From positions 310,001-374,000 of the forward strand of contig NZ_VFIL01000006.1 of the NCBI RefSeq assembly GCF_007858285.1: a stretch of 64,000 nt of DNA, written 5' to 3'. The notes under the pieces are model-generated. The model made no database searches and was not told the DNA's origin. It saw only the letters and a program-made list of their open reading frames with translations. The position numbers and the translations under genes are program-made. This document shows positions 44,654 through 55,013 of the stretch, in pieces. The stretch's first letter is position 1. Each line of letters starts with the position of its first letter. The DNA comes from Pseudomonas brenneri (lineage in GTDB: Bacteria > Pseudomonadota > Gammaproteobacteria > Pseudomonadales > Pseudomonadaceae).

Positions 44654-45206
44654 GGCAAGGCTTCTCTTATTAGGTCAGATCAGGAATCCGCAACAGCGTG
44701 GGTTTGCGCCAGGCAGGTCCGGCAAGATAACAAATTGCCTGGAAAAGCACAGTCTAAACACCTGCACCGCGGTTAGCGCCGACTCGCAAAGTCACCCCCT
44801 TGCGAGGCCCGCCTGTTCCCTCTTCGAATTATTGTCGGGGCCCGAAAACGCCTGCAAATACTGGCGGCCAGCGTTAAAAAGAAACAATGGTCAAACCCCT
44901 CAAGTTGCCTGACTGTTTTGGCCATTTTCTTGACGCCTGTAAAGCCATGTAGATAGATGTACAAAATCAGGAACCGACAGTCGTCGTACAGGCTACCGAC
45001 CGATATACTGCCCAGCTTGCACCTGCTTATAGTGGAAGTTGCGCGAAAACGTCGTTGGCACCGACCAGCCGATTTCGCAGAGTTTCCCTCAAGGCGCCTT
45101 TCGAAAAACGTGACGAACGTAGTATGTTCGGGGCTGAATCGTTTTTCCAAGACGGCTATTCACCGATTACATAGTCCAAGAGTCACGGGTCAGAGGCACC
45201 CCCGGC
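44654..45206. other. Intergenic region without a recognisable gene
   Basis: This 553-base gap lies between a divergent transporter and thioesterase gene and should hold both promoters. A TTGACG near 44931 with a TAGATG eighteen bases later is a weak promoter candidate for the plus gene. A 125-codon minus-strand frame within it has atypical composition (Arg/Ser-rich) and no family features, so I do not call it. Confidence 0.5.
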
Positions 45207-45611
45207 ATGATCGAACTCGAACAAGAAGATCCTATCCCGCAAGGCGATCTCGCCCTGCAAATCACCGCACTGCCCCGTGAAACCAACGGTTTCGGCGATA
45301 TTTTCGGCGGTTGGCTGGTCGCACAGATGGACCTGGCCGGCACGGCAATGGCCAGCAAGGTCGCGGGTGGCCGCGTGGCTACCGTGGCGATCGATCGCAT
45401 GGCTTTCCTGGTGCCGGTGGCGGTGGGCGCGCAGTTGTCCTTCTACACCCAGGCCCTGGAAATCGGCCGCAGCTCGATCCAGATGATGGTCGAAGTGTGG
45501 AGCGATGACCCGCTGTCCAGCGAATGGCGAAAAGTCACCGAAGCGGTGTTTGTGTTCGTTGCCATTGATGGTAGCGGTCGCACCCGGTCGGTTCCATCGC
45601 GGGCGCGTTAA
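45207..45611 (+). CDS. Acyl-CoA thioesterase of the YciA hot-dog family
   Basis: This 134-residue hot-dog protein hydrolyses acyl-CoA. The sequence LQITALPRETNGFGDIFGGWLVAQMDLAGTAMASKVAGGRVATVAIDRMAFLVPVAVGAQLSFYTQ includes the catalytic Asp in GDIFGGWL. The family is hexameric and broad in substrate. AGAGG lies upstream of the ATG. yeaD-like follows on the same strand. Confidence 0.92.
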   Translation: MIELEQEDPIPQGDLALQITALPRETNGFGDIFGGWLVAQMDLAGTAMASKVAGGRVATVAIDRMAFLVPVAVGAQLSFYTQALEIGRSSIQMMVEVWSDDPLSSEWRKVTEAVFVFVAIDGSGRTRSVPSRAR

Positions 45612-45668
45612 ACCTCGCGGCGGTTTGACGGTCCATTGCCCCATTGCCTGTGATTGAGAGAGCCTTGT

Positions 45669-46556
45669 ATGCCTATGCCCCACATTGAAACCGTGAAAAT
45701 GGATGAGCTGGACTGCTGGCGCATCCGCCACAACGGCGCCCAAGTGCTGGTGGCCCAACAGGGTGCGCACCTCTTCAGTTACCAGCCTGCTGGCGCAAAA
45801 CCGGTGATCTGGCCCAATGACAAGGCGCTGTTCAAACAAGGCAAAGGCATCCGTACTGGCGTGCCGGTGTGCTGGCCGTGGTTTGGCGTGTTCGACCGCA
45901 ACCCGCAGAGCGTGAAAGCGATGCGCCAGAGTGATCAGCCAGCGGGTGCCCATGGTTTTGCGCGCACCGCCCTCTGGACCTTGGCCGGCGTCGAAGACAA
46001 CCGGGTTGAGCTGGTGCTACCGGCGCCGGCGGGCGGGTTCCCGGGCTGGCCACACCAGGTCGACCTGAAAATGAGCATCCTGCTGGATGATCAACTGCAG
46101 ATCCGCCTGAGCAGCCACAACCGTGGCAGCGATACCGTGACCATCAGCCAGGCGCTGCACAGCTACTTCGCCGTCAGCGATGTGCGCACTGTGCAGGTCG
46201 AAGGACTGGACGGGCTGGACTATATCGATACCGCCGACGGCTGGCAGACCAAACAACAGTCTGGAGCGCTGAACTTCAGCGCCGAGACCGACCGCATCTA
46301 CCTCGACACCCCGGCACAATTGAACATCGTTGATAAAGACTGGCAGCGCCGTATCCAGCTCACCAGCGAAGGGTCGAAATCGACGGTGATCTGGAACCCC
46401 TGGACTGAACGCGCCAAGGCGCTCGATGACATGGCCGACGATGGCTGGCAGGGCATGCTGTGCATCGAGACGGCCAATGTGCTGGACGATGTAGTGGTGC
46501 TGGCACCTGGCGCGAGCCACACCATGGGCGTGAGTATCGCCAGCCTGCCCCTGTAG
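45669..46556 (+). CDS. D-hexose-6-phosphate mutarotase-like protein (YeaD)
   Basis: This 295-residue aldose-epimerase-fold protein carries GAQVLVAQQGAHLFSYQPAGAKPVIWPNDKALFKQGKGIRTGVPVCWPWFG, SDQPAGAHGFARTALWTLAGVE, and the catalytic-region HSYFAVSDVRTVQVEGLDGLDYID. The likely reaction is interconversion of glucose-6-phosphate anomers. I chose the ATG at 45669 (GAGAG upstream); an upstream TTG is less likely. Confidence 0.9.
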   Translation: MPMPHIETVKMDELDCWRIRHNGAQVLVAQQGAHLFSYQPAGAKPVIWPNDKALFKQGKGIRTGVPVCWPWFGVFDRNPQSVKAMRQSDQPAGAHGFARTALWTLAGVEDNRVELVLPAPAGGFPGWPHQVDLKMSILLDDQLQIRLSSHNRGSDTVTISQALHSYFAVSDVRTVQVEGLDGLDYIDTADGWQTKQQSGALNFSAETDRIYLDTPAQLNIVDKDWQRRIQLTSEGSKSTVIWNPWTERAKALDDMADDGWQGMLCIETANVLDDVVVLAPGASHTMGVSIASLPL

Positions 46557-46588
46557 ACCTGCTCCCACAGGGGGATTTGTGGCGCTGG

Positions 46589-47125
46589 TTACAGGTCTGA
46601 CTCCTGCACCACCCGCACCACCCCCGCATCCAGCGCATACGCCGCATCCGCCAGGTCGTTGTTGACCGTCTCCACCTTCAACGTGCCCGTCACCCACAAC
46701 GGCGTATAGATATCGTCCAGCTTCAAGCCCTTGGGATAGCGCACCAGCACCAACTGGTTGGGCGGCGGCGGTGGCACGTGGATGCAGGCGCCCGGGTAAG
46801 GCACCAGGAAGAACAGGGTGCTGCGCCCCTTGGCATCGGTTTCCAGCGGCACCGGGTAGCCACCCAGGCGGATGTGCTTGCCATTCATGGCAGCCACGGT
46901 CTTGGTCGAATACATTACCGCCGGCAACCCCTTGCTCTGCTTCAGGCCACCCTTTTCGGTAAAGGTGCCCAGGGCTTCCGGGGAGTTGTGGTCGATATCA
47001 GGCATTTGTTCGAGGGCTTTCTGGTCCGACTTGGGCATCAGTTCCAGCCAGTCGGTTTCCGCCAGCTCAGCGGTGTGGGCCAGGCTTGAGCCCAGCAAAA
47101 GGACAGTCAACAGAAGACGGCGCAT
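46589..47125 (-). CDS. DUF3299 exported protein
   Basis: This 178-residue protein has a signal peptide (MRRLLLTVLLLGSSLAHTAELA). The conserved core of DUF3299 is present: KHIRLGGYPVPLETDAKGRSTLFFLVPYPGACIHVPPPPPNQLVLVRYPKGL. The Cys-Ile-His segment may bind metal. Function is unknown; members often accompany lipoprotein-export or membrane genes, but here it is alone. The start at 47125 removes a non-conserved extension. Confidence 0.88.
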   Translation of the reverse strand: MRRLLLTVLLLGSSLAHTAELAETDWLELMPKSDQKALEQMPDIDHNSPEALGTFTEKGGLKQSKGLPAVMYSTKTVAAMNGKHIRLGGYPVPLETDAKGRSTLFFLVPYPGACIHVPPPPPNQLVLVRYPKGLKLDDIYTPLWVTGTLKVETVNNDLADAAYALDAGVVRVVQESDL

Positions 47126-47202
47126 GGAGTGGCTCGACCAATAAACAAGTGTCGGCATTCTAGCCCTCTGCGCCTGCGCAGCGCAGAGGGCTTGACGCTA
47201 AA

Positions 47203-47448
47203 TCATTTCTTTTTCAGCAGACCGTAGATCACCAGCAACACGATGGCACCGACCAGCGCGCCAATGAAGCCTGCGCCTTGGCCTGCCTGGTAGATCCCCA
47301 GTGCCTGACCGCCATAGGTGGCCGCCAGAGAGCCGGCGATACCCAGCAGGATGGTCATGATCCAGCCCATGCTGTCATCGCCTGGTTTCAGGAAACGCGC
47401 CAGCAGGCCGACGATCAAACCGATAAAGATGGTTCCAATGATACCCAT
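47203..47448 (-). CDS. GlsB/YeaQ/YmgE family small membrane protein
   Basis: This 81-residue protein has three hydrophobic segments (IIGTIFIGLIVGLLARFL; MGWIMTILLGIAGSLAATYGGQAL; GFIGALVGAIVLLVIYGLL). The motif FLKPGDDSMGWIMTILLGIAGS is the signature of the transglycosylase-associated group. It is stress-related in relatives; the exact function is unknown. Confidence 0.92.
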   Translation of the reverse strand: MGIIGTIFIGLIVGLLARFLKPGDDSMGWIMTILLGIAGSLAATYGGQALGIYQAGQGAGFIGALVGAIVLLVIYGLLKKK

Positions 47449-47548
47449 GGCATTTCCCTCTGAATGAAAGTTAGCTGAAGCCTAGTCAGACTTTGGCATC
47501 CTGCAATCAGAGGATGGCGGCAACCAATGGTTCCCGCCTACCCCAGGG

Positions 47549-48634
47549 TTATTGCGCGGCGATCAGCGCCTGGACCTTGGCAATCTGCGCGTCGAGGGTC
47601 GCGCGATCCTTGCAACGCAGGTTGGCGTGGCCGACCTTGCGCCCGACCTTGAAGGCCTTGCCGTAGTGATGCAGGTGGCAGTCATCAATCGCAATGACCT
47701 GCTCCACCGGCGGCACGACGCCAATGAAGTTGAGCATCGCGCTCTCGCCAACCTTGGCCGTGGAACCCAACGGCAAGCCCGCTACCGCCCGCAGGTGGTT
47801 TTCGAACTGGCTGCATTCGGCGCCTTCGGTAGTCCAGTGCCCGGAGTTGTGTACGCGCGGGGCGATTTCGTTGGCCTTGAGGCCACCGTCGACTTCAAAG
47901 AACTCGAACGCCATCACCCCGACATAATCCAGTTGCTTCAACACGCGGCTGGAATAGTCTTCGGCCAACGCCTGCAACGGGTGGTCGGTACTGGCCACGG
48001 ACAGCTTGAGGATGCCGCTGTCGTGGGTGTTGTGCACCAACGGGTAGAAACGGGTTTCGCCATCACGGGCCCGCACAGCCACCAGCGAGACTTCGCCGGT
48101 GAACGGCACGAAGCCTTCCAGCAGGCAGGCGACGCTGCCCAGTTCGGCGAAAGTACCGACCACATCGGCGTCGGTGCGCAGGACTTTCTGGCCCTTGCCG
48201 TCATAACCCAGGGTGCGGGTTTTCAGCACGGCCGGCAGGCCGATGCTGGCGACCGCCGCGTCCAGGTCCGCCTGGGACTGGATGTCGGCGAAGGCCGGGG
48301 TCGGAATGCCCAGGTCCTTGAACATGCTTTTTTCGAACCAGCGGTCGCGAGCGATACGCAAGGCTTCGGCGCTCGGGTACACCGGCACGAATTGTGACAA
48401 AAAAGCCACGGTTTCGGCCGGGACGCTTTCGAACTCGAAGGTCACCAGGTCGACTTCATCGGCCAGTTGGCGCAAGTGGTCCGGGTCGCTGTAGTCCGCC
48501 CGCAGGTGTTCACCCAGGGCCGCCGCACAGGCGTCCGGCGCCGGATCGAGAAACGCGAAGTTCATCCCCAGCGGAGTACCCGCCAAAGCCAGCATGCGGC
48601 CCAGTTGGCCGCCACCGATTACACCGATTTTCAT
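47549..48634 (-). CDS. purK: N5-carboxyaminoimidazole ribonucleotide synthase PurK
   Basis: PurK makes N5-CAIR from AIR, ATP and bicarbonate. The 361-residue ATP-grasp enzyme starts MKIGVIGGGQLGRMLALAGTPLGMNFAFLDP and contains LPAVLKTRTLGYDGKGQKVL and GGLKANEIAPRVHNSGHWTTEGAECSQFENHLRAV. I use the ATG at 48634; TTG at 48637 is less likely. It follows purE by 9 bases in an operon. Confidence 0.96.
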   Translation of the reverse strand: MKIGVIGGGQLGRMLALAGTPLGMNFAFLDPAPDACAAALGEHLRADYSDPDHLRQLADEVDLVTFEFESVPAETVAFLSQFVPVYPSAEALRIARDRWFEKSMFKDLGIPTPAFADIQSQADLDAAVASIGLPAVLKTRTLGYDGKGQKVLRTDADVVGTFAELGSVACLLEGFVPFTGEVSLVAVRARDGETRFYPLVHNTHDSGILKLSVASTDHPLQALAEDYSSRVLKQLDYVGVMAFEFFEVDGGLKANEIAPRVHNSGHWTTEGAECSQFENHLRAVAGLPLGSTAKVGESAMLNFIGVVPPVEQVIAIDDCHLHHYGKAFKVGRKVGHANLRCKDRATLDAQIAKVQALIAAQ

Positions 48635-48643
48635 CAATCAACC

Positions 48644-49135
48644 TCAGGCGATGCGTGGGTCAGGATTGTCCAGGACACTGTCAGTCTGTTCCGCGCGGAA
48701 CTTCTTCAGTGCCGCGTGGAACTGCGGGTGCTTGGCGCCCAGGATACTGGCGGCCAGCAATGCTGCGTTGATCGCGCCAGCCTTGCCGATCGCCAGGGTA
48801 GCCACTGGAATCCCGGCCGGCATCTGCACGATGGACAACAGCGAATCCACGCCCGAGAGCATCGACGACTGCACCGGCACGCCGAGTACCGGCAAGTGGG
48901 TCTTGGCCGCACACATGCCCGGCAGGTGGGCTGCGCCACCGGCACCGGCGATGATCACCTCGATGCCACGGGATTCTGCTTCATCGGCATACTGGAACAG
49001 CAAGTCCGGCGTGCGGTGGGCAGAGACCACCTTCACTTCGAACGCAATGCCGAGTTTTTCCAGCATATCGGCGGTGTGGCTAAGGGTGGACCAATCGGAC
49101 TTGGAGCCCATGATCACGCCAACCAATGCACTCAT
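48644..49135 (-). CDS. purE: N5-carboxyaminoimidazole ribonucleotide mutase PurE
   Basis: PurE converts N5-CAIR to CAIR. The 163-residue protein has [26 protein letters not shown], the active-site [14 protein letters not shown] and [27 protein letters not shown], all canonical for class I PurE. It precedes purK and is itself preceded by a leader with a strong terminator. Confidence 0.97.
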   Translation of the reverse strand: MSALVGVIMGSKSDWSTLSHTADMLEKLGIAFEVKVVSAHRTPDLLFQYADEAESRGIEVIIAGAGGAAHLPGMCAAKTHLPVLGVPVQSSMLSGVDSLLSIVQMPAGIPVATLAIGKAGAINAALLAASILGAKHPQFHAALKKFRAEQTDSVLDNPDPRIA

Positions 49136-49177
49136 CGTCGTGCCTCTTCTCTCTGGGCGCCCGCAGGCGCGTCAAAA

Positions 49178-49216
49178 AACAACAAGCCACGCGGGAAATC
49201 CGGCGTGGCTTGTTGT
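49178..49216 (-). terminator. Leader terminator/attenuator upstream of purE
   Basis: On the minus strand a 14-base perfect stem (ACAACAAGCCACGC with GCGTGGCTTGTTGT) is followed by TTTTTT and ends 40 bases before the purE start. A second hairpin (GGCCGGT/ACCGGCC at 49226-49242) and a TATACT -10 candidate at 49259-49254 lie upstream. The simplest reading is transcription attenuation of purEK, although it could also end transcription from further upstream. Confidence 0.72.
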
Positions 49217-49361
49217 ACGAATTAAGGCCGGTTGGACCGGCCGAAGGCCGCGCAGTATACCGTAATAATGCAGATAAACAGCCCCTTGGATGACCATCTG
49301 TCTTACGCTTTAAACCTGCGATTTTATTGACTTCCAGGTCAGCGAAAACACCACAAAATAC

Positions 49362-49450
49362 TGTGGGAGCTGGCTTGCCTGCGATGGCGGAGGGTCAGTG
49401 CCTGAAATGTCAGCTGATACACCGCTATCGCAGGCAAGCCAGCTCCCACA
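49362..49450. repeat. REP pair (GTGGGAGCTGGC type)
   Basis: Inverted extragenic palindromes (GTGGGAGCTGGCTTGCCTGC and complement) lie just after the LysR-type gene. Confidence 0.88.
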
Positions 49451-49451
49451 T

Positions 49452-50375
49452 TTAACCGCGCTCAGCCGCCGGGGACTGCGCCGCGCCGCCTTCCAGCTTG
49501 CGCCACAACAACCGCACGTTGGCCTTGCGCACCAACGCGCAGCGATACAGCCGAATCTCCAACGGCACATGCCACTGCGGCCCGCCACACACCACCAGTT
49601 CGCCCCGGGCCAATTCGGCACGCACGCTCAACTGCGGCACCCAGGCAATCCCCAACCCTTCCAAAGCCATGCTTTTGAGGCTGTCGGCCATGGCGGTTTC
49701 GTACACCGTGGTAAAGCGCAGCGCGCGCTGGCGCAGCAACAGGTTCACCGAACGCCCGAGGAACGCACCGGCGCTATAAGCCAGCAGTGGCACGCTGCCC
49801 TCGCCCTCCAGGTCGAACAACGGCTTGCCATCGGCATCGGCGGCGCAGACCGGGAGCATTTCTGTGTTGCCCAGGTGCAGCGACGGGAAAATGTCCGGGT
49901 CCATCTGCATCGCGGCATCCGGGTCGTAGAACGCCAGCATCAAGTCGCAACCGCCTTCACGCAGTGCATGCACGGCGTCGCCGACGTTGGTGGCCACCAG
50001 CCGCGTGGCGATGTTCAGCCCTTCATTGCGCAATTGCGCGATCCAGCGTGGGAAAAAGCCCAATGCCAGGGAGTGCGCGGCGGCCACTTGCATGACTTCG
50101 CCCTGCCCGCCTTCGAGGTGGTGCAAATGGCGCAGTACTTCGCCCAGTTGTTCGACCACCGTGCGCGCCGTCACCAAAAACAATTGCCCCGCCGCCGTCA
50201 GTTCGACGGGCGTGCGCGAGCGGTTGACCAGGGTCAGCCCCAACGCGGCCTCCAGGCTGCGGATACGTCGGCTGAAGGCCGGCTGGGTGACAAAGCGCCG
50301 CTCGGCAGCCTGGGAGAAACTGCGCGTGGCAGCCAGGGCGCTAAAGTCTTCCAGCCATTTGCTTTCAAGGTTCAT
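49452..50375 (-). CDS. LysR-family regulator (HypT/YjiE-like)
   Basis: This 307-residue protein has an N-terminal HTH (MNLESKWLEDFSALAATRSFSQAAERRFVTQPAFSRRIRSLEAALGLTLVNRSRTPVELTAAG) and a LysR substrate domain. WLEDF...RFVTQPAFSRRIRSLE is typical of the HypT/YjiE group. I chose the ATG at 50375 (GGAG upstream). It is divergent from aspA, so it is a likely regulator of the aspartate genes (inference). Confidence 0.9.
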   Translation of the reverse strand: MNLESKWLEDFSALAATRSFSQAAERRFVTQPAFSRRIRSLEAALGLTLVNRSRTPVELTAAGQLFLVTARTVVEQLGEVLRHLHHLEGGQGEVMQVAAAHSLALGFFPRWIAQLRNEGLNIATRLVATNVGDAVHALREGGCDLMLAFYDPDAAMQMDPDIFPSLHLGNTEMLPVCAADADGKPLFDLEGEGSVPLLAYSAGAFLGRSVNLLLRQRALRFTTVYETAMADSLKSMALEGLGIAWVPQLSVRAELARGELVVCGGPQWHVPLEIRLYRCALVRKANVRLLWRKLEGGAAQSPAAERG

Positions 50376-50555
50376 CTGATTCTCCAGGGCATGCACCATT
50401 TTGGCACACACGCCCGCCATGATAACCGGGTCACATCAACATTATGCCGTTTGTGCATAGGCCAGTGCTTAACAGCATTGGCCCAAAAACTTCTGCAAGC
50501 CTAGCATTCGCAGCGTTCCGGCCTGTTCCGGGTCCATATCGAGATGATTTCCGTC

Positions 50556-51980
<1,425 letters not shown>

Positions 51981-52035
51981 ACGCATGTAGCACCGCTCAC
52001 CAGGTTGAGGGACTAGACACCTCTCACCCTTTTGA

Positions 52036-52072
52036 GGGCTTGAAGACTTGTTCTTCAGGCCCTTTTTTTTGC
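52036..52072 (+). terminator. Rho-independent terminator after aspA
   Basis: GGGCTTGAAGA pairs with TCTTCAGGCCC around CTTGT, with one mismatch, followed by eight T residues. It lies 55 bases after the aspA stop. Confidence 0.88.
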
Positions 52073-52094
52073 CTGTTTTTTAACGCCTGCTCCC

Positions 52095-52195
52095 TGTAGG
52101 AGCGAGCTTTCTCGCGAAAAACCTGAGAGCGCCGCGCTCATCCAGCAAGTCCGCGTTATCGTTAACGTTCTTCGCGAGCACGCTCGCTCCTACAA
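52095..52195. repeat. REP pair with substitutions (GTAGGAGCGAGC type)
   Basis: Inverted palindromes after the aspA terminator. Both arms carry base changes (GAGCTTTCTCGC on the left, GAGCACGCTCGC on the right), so this pair is beginning to decay. Confidence 0.85.
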
Positions 52196-52463
52196 AAGTG
52201 AACCGGTTCAGCCCTTTGCCCGCCTACCATTCCTCGCCCAGTTGCGCTGCTTGCAGACGGCTGGCGCGCACATCGGTATAGTGCCGCCCCTCTTCGCATG
52301 CACGGTCGTCAACCGCATGCGAACGCCGAACTAATAACAACCCGCGACTTGGAACCGGGACGAACACTCGACCCACCTATCGTGCTGCCTGCGCGATTGT
52401 GTGTAACACGATGTGTCGAACCGTCCGGCTTTTGCCTTTACAAAAAACAGCGAGGAATACTCC

Positions 52464-53909
52464 ATGCTAGAAGTCATCAACGACTTCCTCTCAGGAAAAG
52501 TGCTGATCGTGCTCATTGTCGGGCTCGGTGGCTACTTCACGATCCGCTCGCGTTTCGTTCAGTTTCGTCACTTCTTTCATATGTTCGCGGTGTTTCGCGA
52601 CAGCCTGAAAAGCAGCGCCGGCCAACTCAGTTCGTTCCAGGCGCTGATGCTCAGCCTGGCCGGGCGGGTGGGCGCCGGTAACATCGCCGGCGTCGGCATT
52701 GCCGTGACCCTGGGCGGGCCGGGTGCCGTGTTCTGGATGTGGGTCACCGCACTGGTGGGCATGTCTTCGAGCTTTATCGAGTGCTCCCTCGGCCAGCTCT
52801 ACAAGCGCACCGACGCTGAAGGCACCTACCGTGGCGGCCCGGCCTATTACATCCAGCACGGCCTGCAAAAACGCTGGCTGGGCATGGTCATGGCATTCCT
52901 GCTGCTGGTGACCTTCGGCTTTGCCTTCAACGGCCTGCAAGCCCATGCCGTGACCCACTCGCTGAACAATGCTTTTGGCTTCGACACCACCTACACCGGC
53001 CTGGCCCTGGCGGTATTGCTGGGCCTGGTGTTCATCGGCGGGATCAAGCGCATTGCCTCGATCGCCGACCTGCTGGTGCCGGTCAAGACCCTGGTCTACA
53101 TCGCCGTGACGGTCTACGTGATCGTGCTGCAATTCGACCAGGTGCCGGGCATGTTGATGACCATCGTCAAGAGCGCCTTTGGCCTGGACCAAGCCTTCGG
53201 CGGCCTGGTGGGCAGCGCGATCATCATGGGCGTGAAACGCGGCGTGTTCGCCAACGAAGCCGGCCTGGGCAGTGCGCCCAACGTGGCCGCCGTGGCCTCG
53301 GTCGAGCACCCGGTCGCCCAGGGTGTGGTGCAAGCGTTCAGCGTGTTCCTCGACACCTTCATCATTTGCACCTGCACCGCGCTGCTGATCCTGCTCTCGG
53401 GGTTCTACACCCCAGGTTTTGAAGGCGACGGCATTGCCCTGACCCAGAACTCCCTGGCTGCGGTGGTGGGTGACTGGGGCCGGATGTTCATCTCGGTGGC
53501 CCTGGCTTTGTTCGTGTTCACCTCGATCATGTACAACTACTACCTGGGCGAGAGCAACCTGCGCTTTTTGGTGGGTAACAACCGCAAGGTGCTGATCGGT
53601 TACCGTGCGCTGGTGCTGGTGCTGATCTTCTGGGGCTCGATCGAGAACCTGGGCACCGTGTTCGCCTTCGCCGACATCACCATGACCATGCTGGCGTTCG
53701 TCAACCTGTTCGCCCTGGCGTTCCTGTTCAAGATCGCCATGCGCCTGCTCAAGGACTACGACGACCAGCGCGCCGCCGGGATCAAGACCCCGGTGTTCGA
53801 CTCCAGCCAGTTCCCCGACCTGGACCTGGACCGCAAGGCCTGGCCGGCCAACCCGGTGCAACCGGACGCAGCCCCATCGGTTGAACTGAACGCTCAAGTG
53901 CAACGCTGA
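52464..53909 (+). CDS. AGCS-family sodium:alanine/amino-acid symporter
   Basis: This 481-residue membrane protein starts MLEVINDFLSGKVLIVLIVGLGGYFTIRSRFVQFRHF. The AGCS signature LAGRVGAGNIAGVGIAVTLGGPGAVFWMWVTALVGMSSSFIECSLGQLYK is clear, with GVFANEAGLGSAPNVAAVA and about ten hydrophobic segments. It imports alanine, glycine or a related amino acid with sodium; aspartate/asparagine context suggests but does not prove a substrate. GAGGA precedes the ATG. Terminator follows at 53925. Confidence 0.93.
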   Translation: MLEVINDFLSGKVLIVLIVGLGGYFTIRSRFVQFRHFFHMFAVFRDSLKSSAGQLSSFQALMLSLAGRVGAGNIAGVGIAVTLGGPGAVFWMWVTALVGMSSSFIECSLGQLYKRTDAEGTYRGGPAYYIQHGLQKRWLGMVMAFLLLVTFGFAFNGLQAHAVTHSLNNAFGFDTTYTGLALAVLLGLVFIGGIKRIASIADLLVPVKTLVYIAVTVYVIVLQFDQVPGMLMTIVKSAFGLDQAFGGLVGSAIIMGVKRGVFANEAGLGSAPNVAAVASVEHPVAQGVVQAFSVFLDTFIICTCTALLILLSGFYTPGFEGDGIALTQNSLAAVVGDWGRMFISVALALFVFTSIMYNYYLGESNLRFLVGNNRKVLIGYRALVLVLIFWGSIENLGTVFAFADITMTMLAFVNLFALAFLFKIAMRLLKDYDDQRAAGIKTPVFDSSQFPDLDLDRKAWPANPVQPDAAPSVELNAQVQR

Positions 53910-53924
53910 GCGTAGATAGATGAC

Positions 53925-53968
53925 ACGCCGCCTGGCCTTGGGCATGCTCTGGGCCCGGCGGCGTTTTT
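53925..53968 (+). terminator. Terminator after the AGCS symporter
   Basis: ACGCCGCC pairs with GGCGGCGT and is followed by TTTTT. It lies between the symporter and the asparaginase gene, so expression of the latter needs read-through or its own promoter. Confidence 0.8.
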
Positions 53969-53985
53969 CGTTCAGGAGAAAATTC

Positions 53986-54963
53986 ATGTCCCCATCCAAC
54001 AACGTCATGGTGCTCTACACCGGTGGCACCATCGGCATGCAAGCCAGCGCCAACGGCCTGGCGCCTGCATCGGGTTTCGAGGCGCGCATGCGCGAGCAGC
54101 TTGCCAACATGCAAGTGCCCGCGTGGCGCTTCCGGGAGATGGCGCCGCTGATCGACAGCGCCAACATGACCCCCGCTTACTGGCAGCAACTGCGCAGCGC
54201 CGTGGTCGAGGCTGTGGACAACGGCGCCGATGCCGTACTGATCCTGCACGGCACTGACACCCTGGCCTACAGCGCGGCGGCCATGTGTTTCCAACTGCTG
54301 GGCCTGCCGGCGCCCGTGGTGTTTACCGGGTCTATGCTGCCGGCCGGCGTGCCCGACAGCGATGCCTGGGAAAACGTCAGCGGCGCCCTGGCCGCGTTGG
54401 GCGAAGGCCTGGCACCGGGTGTGCAGCTGTATTTCCACGGCGCGCTGATGGCACCGACCCGCTGCGCGAAGGTCCGCAGCTTTGGTCGCCATCCGTTTGC
54501 CGCACTGCAGCGCAACGGCGGCGTGGCCAAGGCCCAGGCAATTCCCGCCGGCCTGGATTACCGCCAACCCAAGGCCCTGGCCAATGTCGGTGTGCTGCCG
54601 CTGGTGCCGGGCATCACCGCTGGGCAACTGGATGCACTGGTCGACAGCGGTATCCAGGCGCTGGTCCTGGAGTGCTTCGGCAGCGGTACCGGGCCGAGCG
54701 ATAACCCGGCGTTTCTCGCCAGCCTCCAGCGTGCGCAGGAGCACAACGTAGTGGTGGTGGCAATTACCCAATGCCATGAAGGCGGCGTGGAACTGGATGT
54801 GTACGAAGCGGGCAGCCGTTTGCGCGGTGTGGGCGTTCTGTCTGGAGGCGGCATGACCCGCGAAGCGGTGTTCGGCAAATTACAGGCCCTGCTCGGCGCC
54901 GGCCTTGTAACCCACGAAGTCCGCCGCCTGGTGGAACTGGACCTGTGCGGCGAACTGAGCTGA
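53986..54963 (+). CDS. L-asparaginase (cytoplasmic type)
   Basis: This 325-residue enzyme hydrolyses asparagine to aspartate and ammonia. The N-terminal threonine motif VMVLYTGGTIGMQ and the second motif AVLILHGTDTLAYSAAAM are the two asparaginase active-site signatures. There is no signal peptide, so it is cytoplasmic. AGGAGAAAATTC precedes the ATG at 53986. It would feed aspartate to AspA. Confidence 0.93.
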   Translation: MSPSNNVMVLYTGGTIGMQASANGLAPASGFEARMREQLANMQVPAWRFREMAPLIDSANMTPAYWQQLRSAVVEAVDNGADAVLILHGTDTLAYSAAAMCFQLLGLPAPVVFTGSMLPAGVPDSDAWENVSGALAALGEGLAPGVQLYFHGALMAPTRCAKVRSFGRHPFAALQRNGGVAKAQAIPAGLDYRQPKALANVGVLPLVPGITAGQLDALVDSGIQALVLECFGSGTGPSDNPAFLASLQRAQEHNVVVVAITQCHEGGVELDVYEAGSRLRGVGVLSGGGMTREAVFGKLQALLGAGLVTHEVRRLVELDLCGELS

Positions 54964-55013
54964 GCGGCATATAACTTGCTCCACTTCCAGCCATCCCCTG
55001 GCTGGAAGTTCCC

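Noticed and set aside
44773..45150. Minus-strand 125-codon frame in the MHS transporter-thioesterase gap
   Set aside because: Composition is Arg/Ser/Cys-rich with no signal, no domain and no convincing ribosome-binding site. The gap is better explained as a divergent promoter region.
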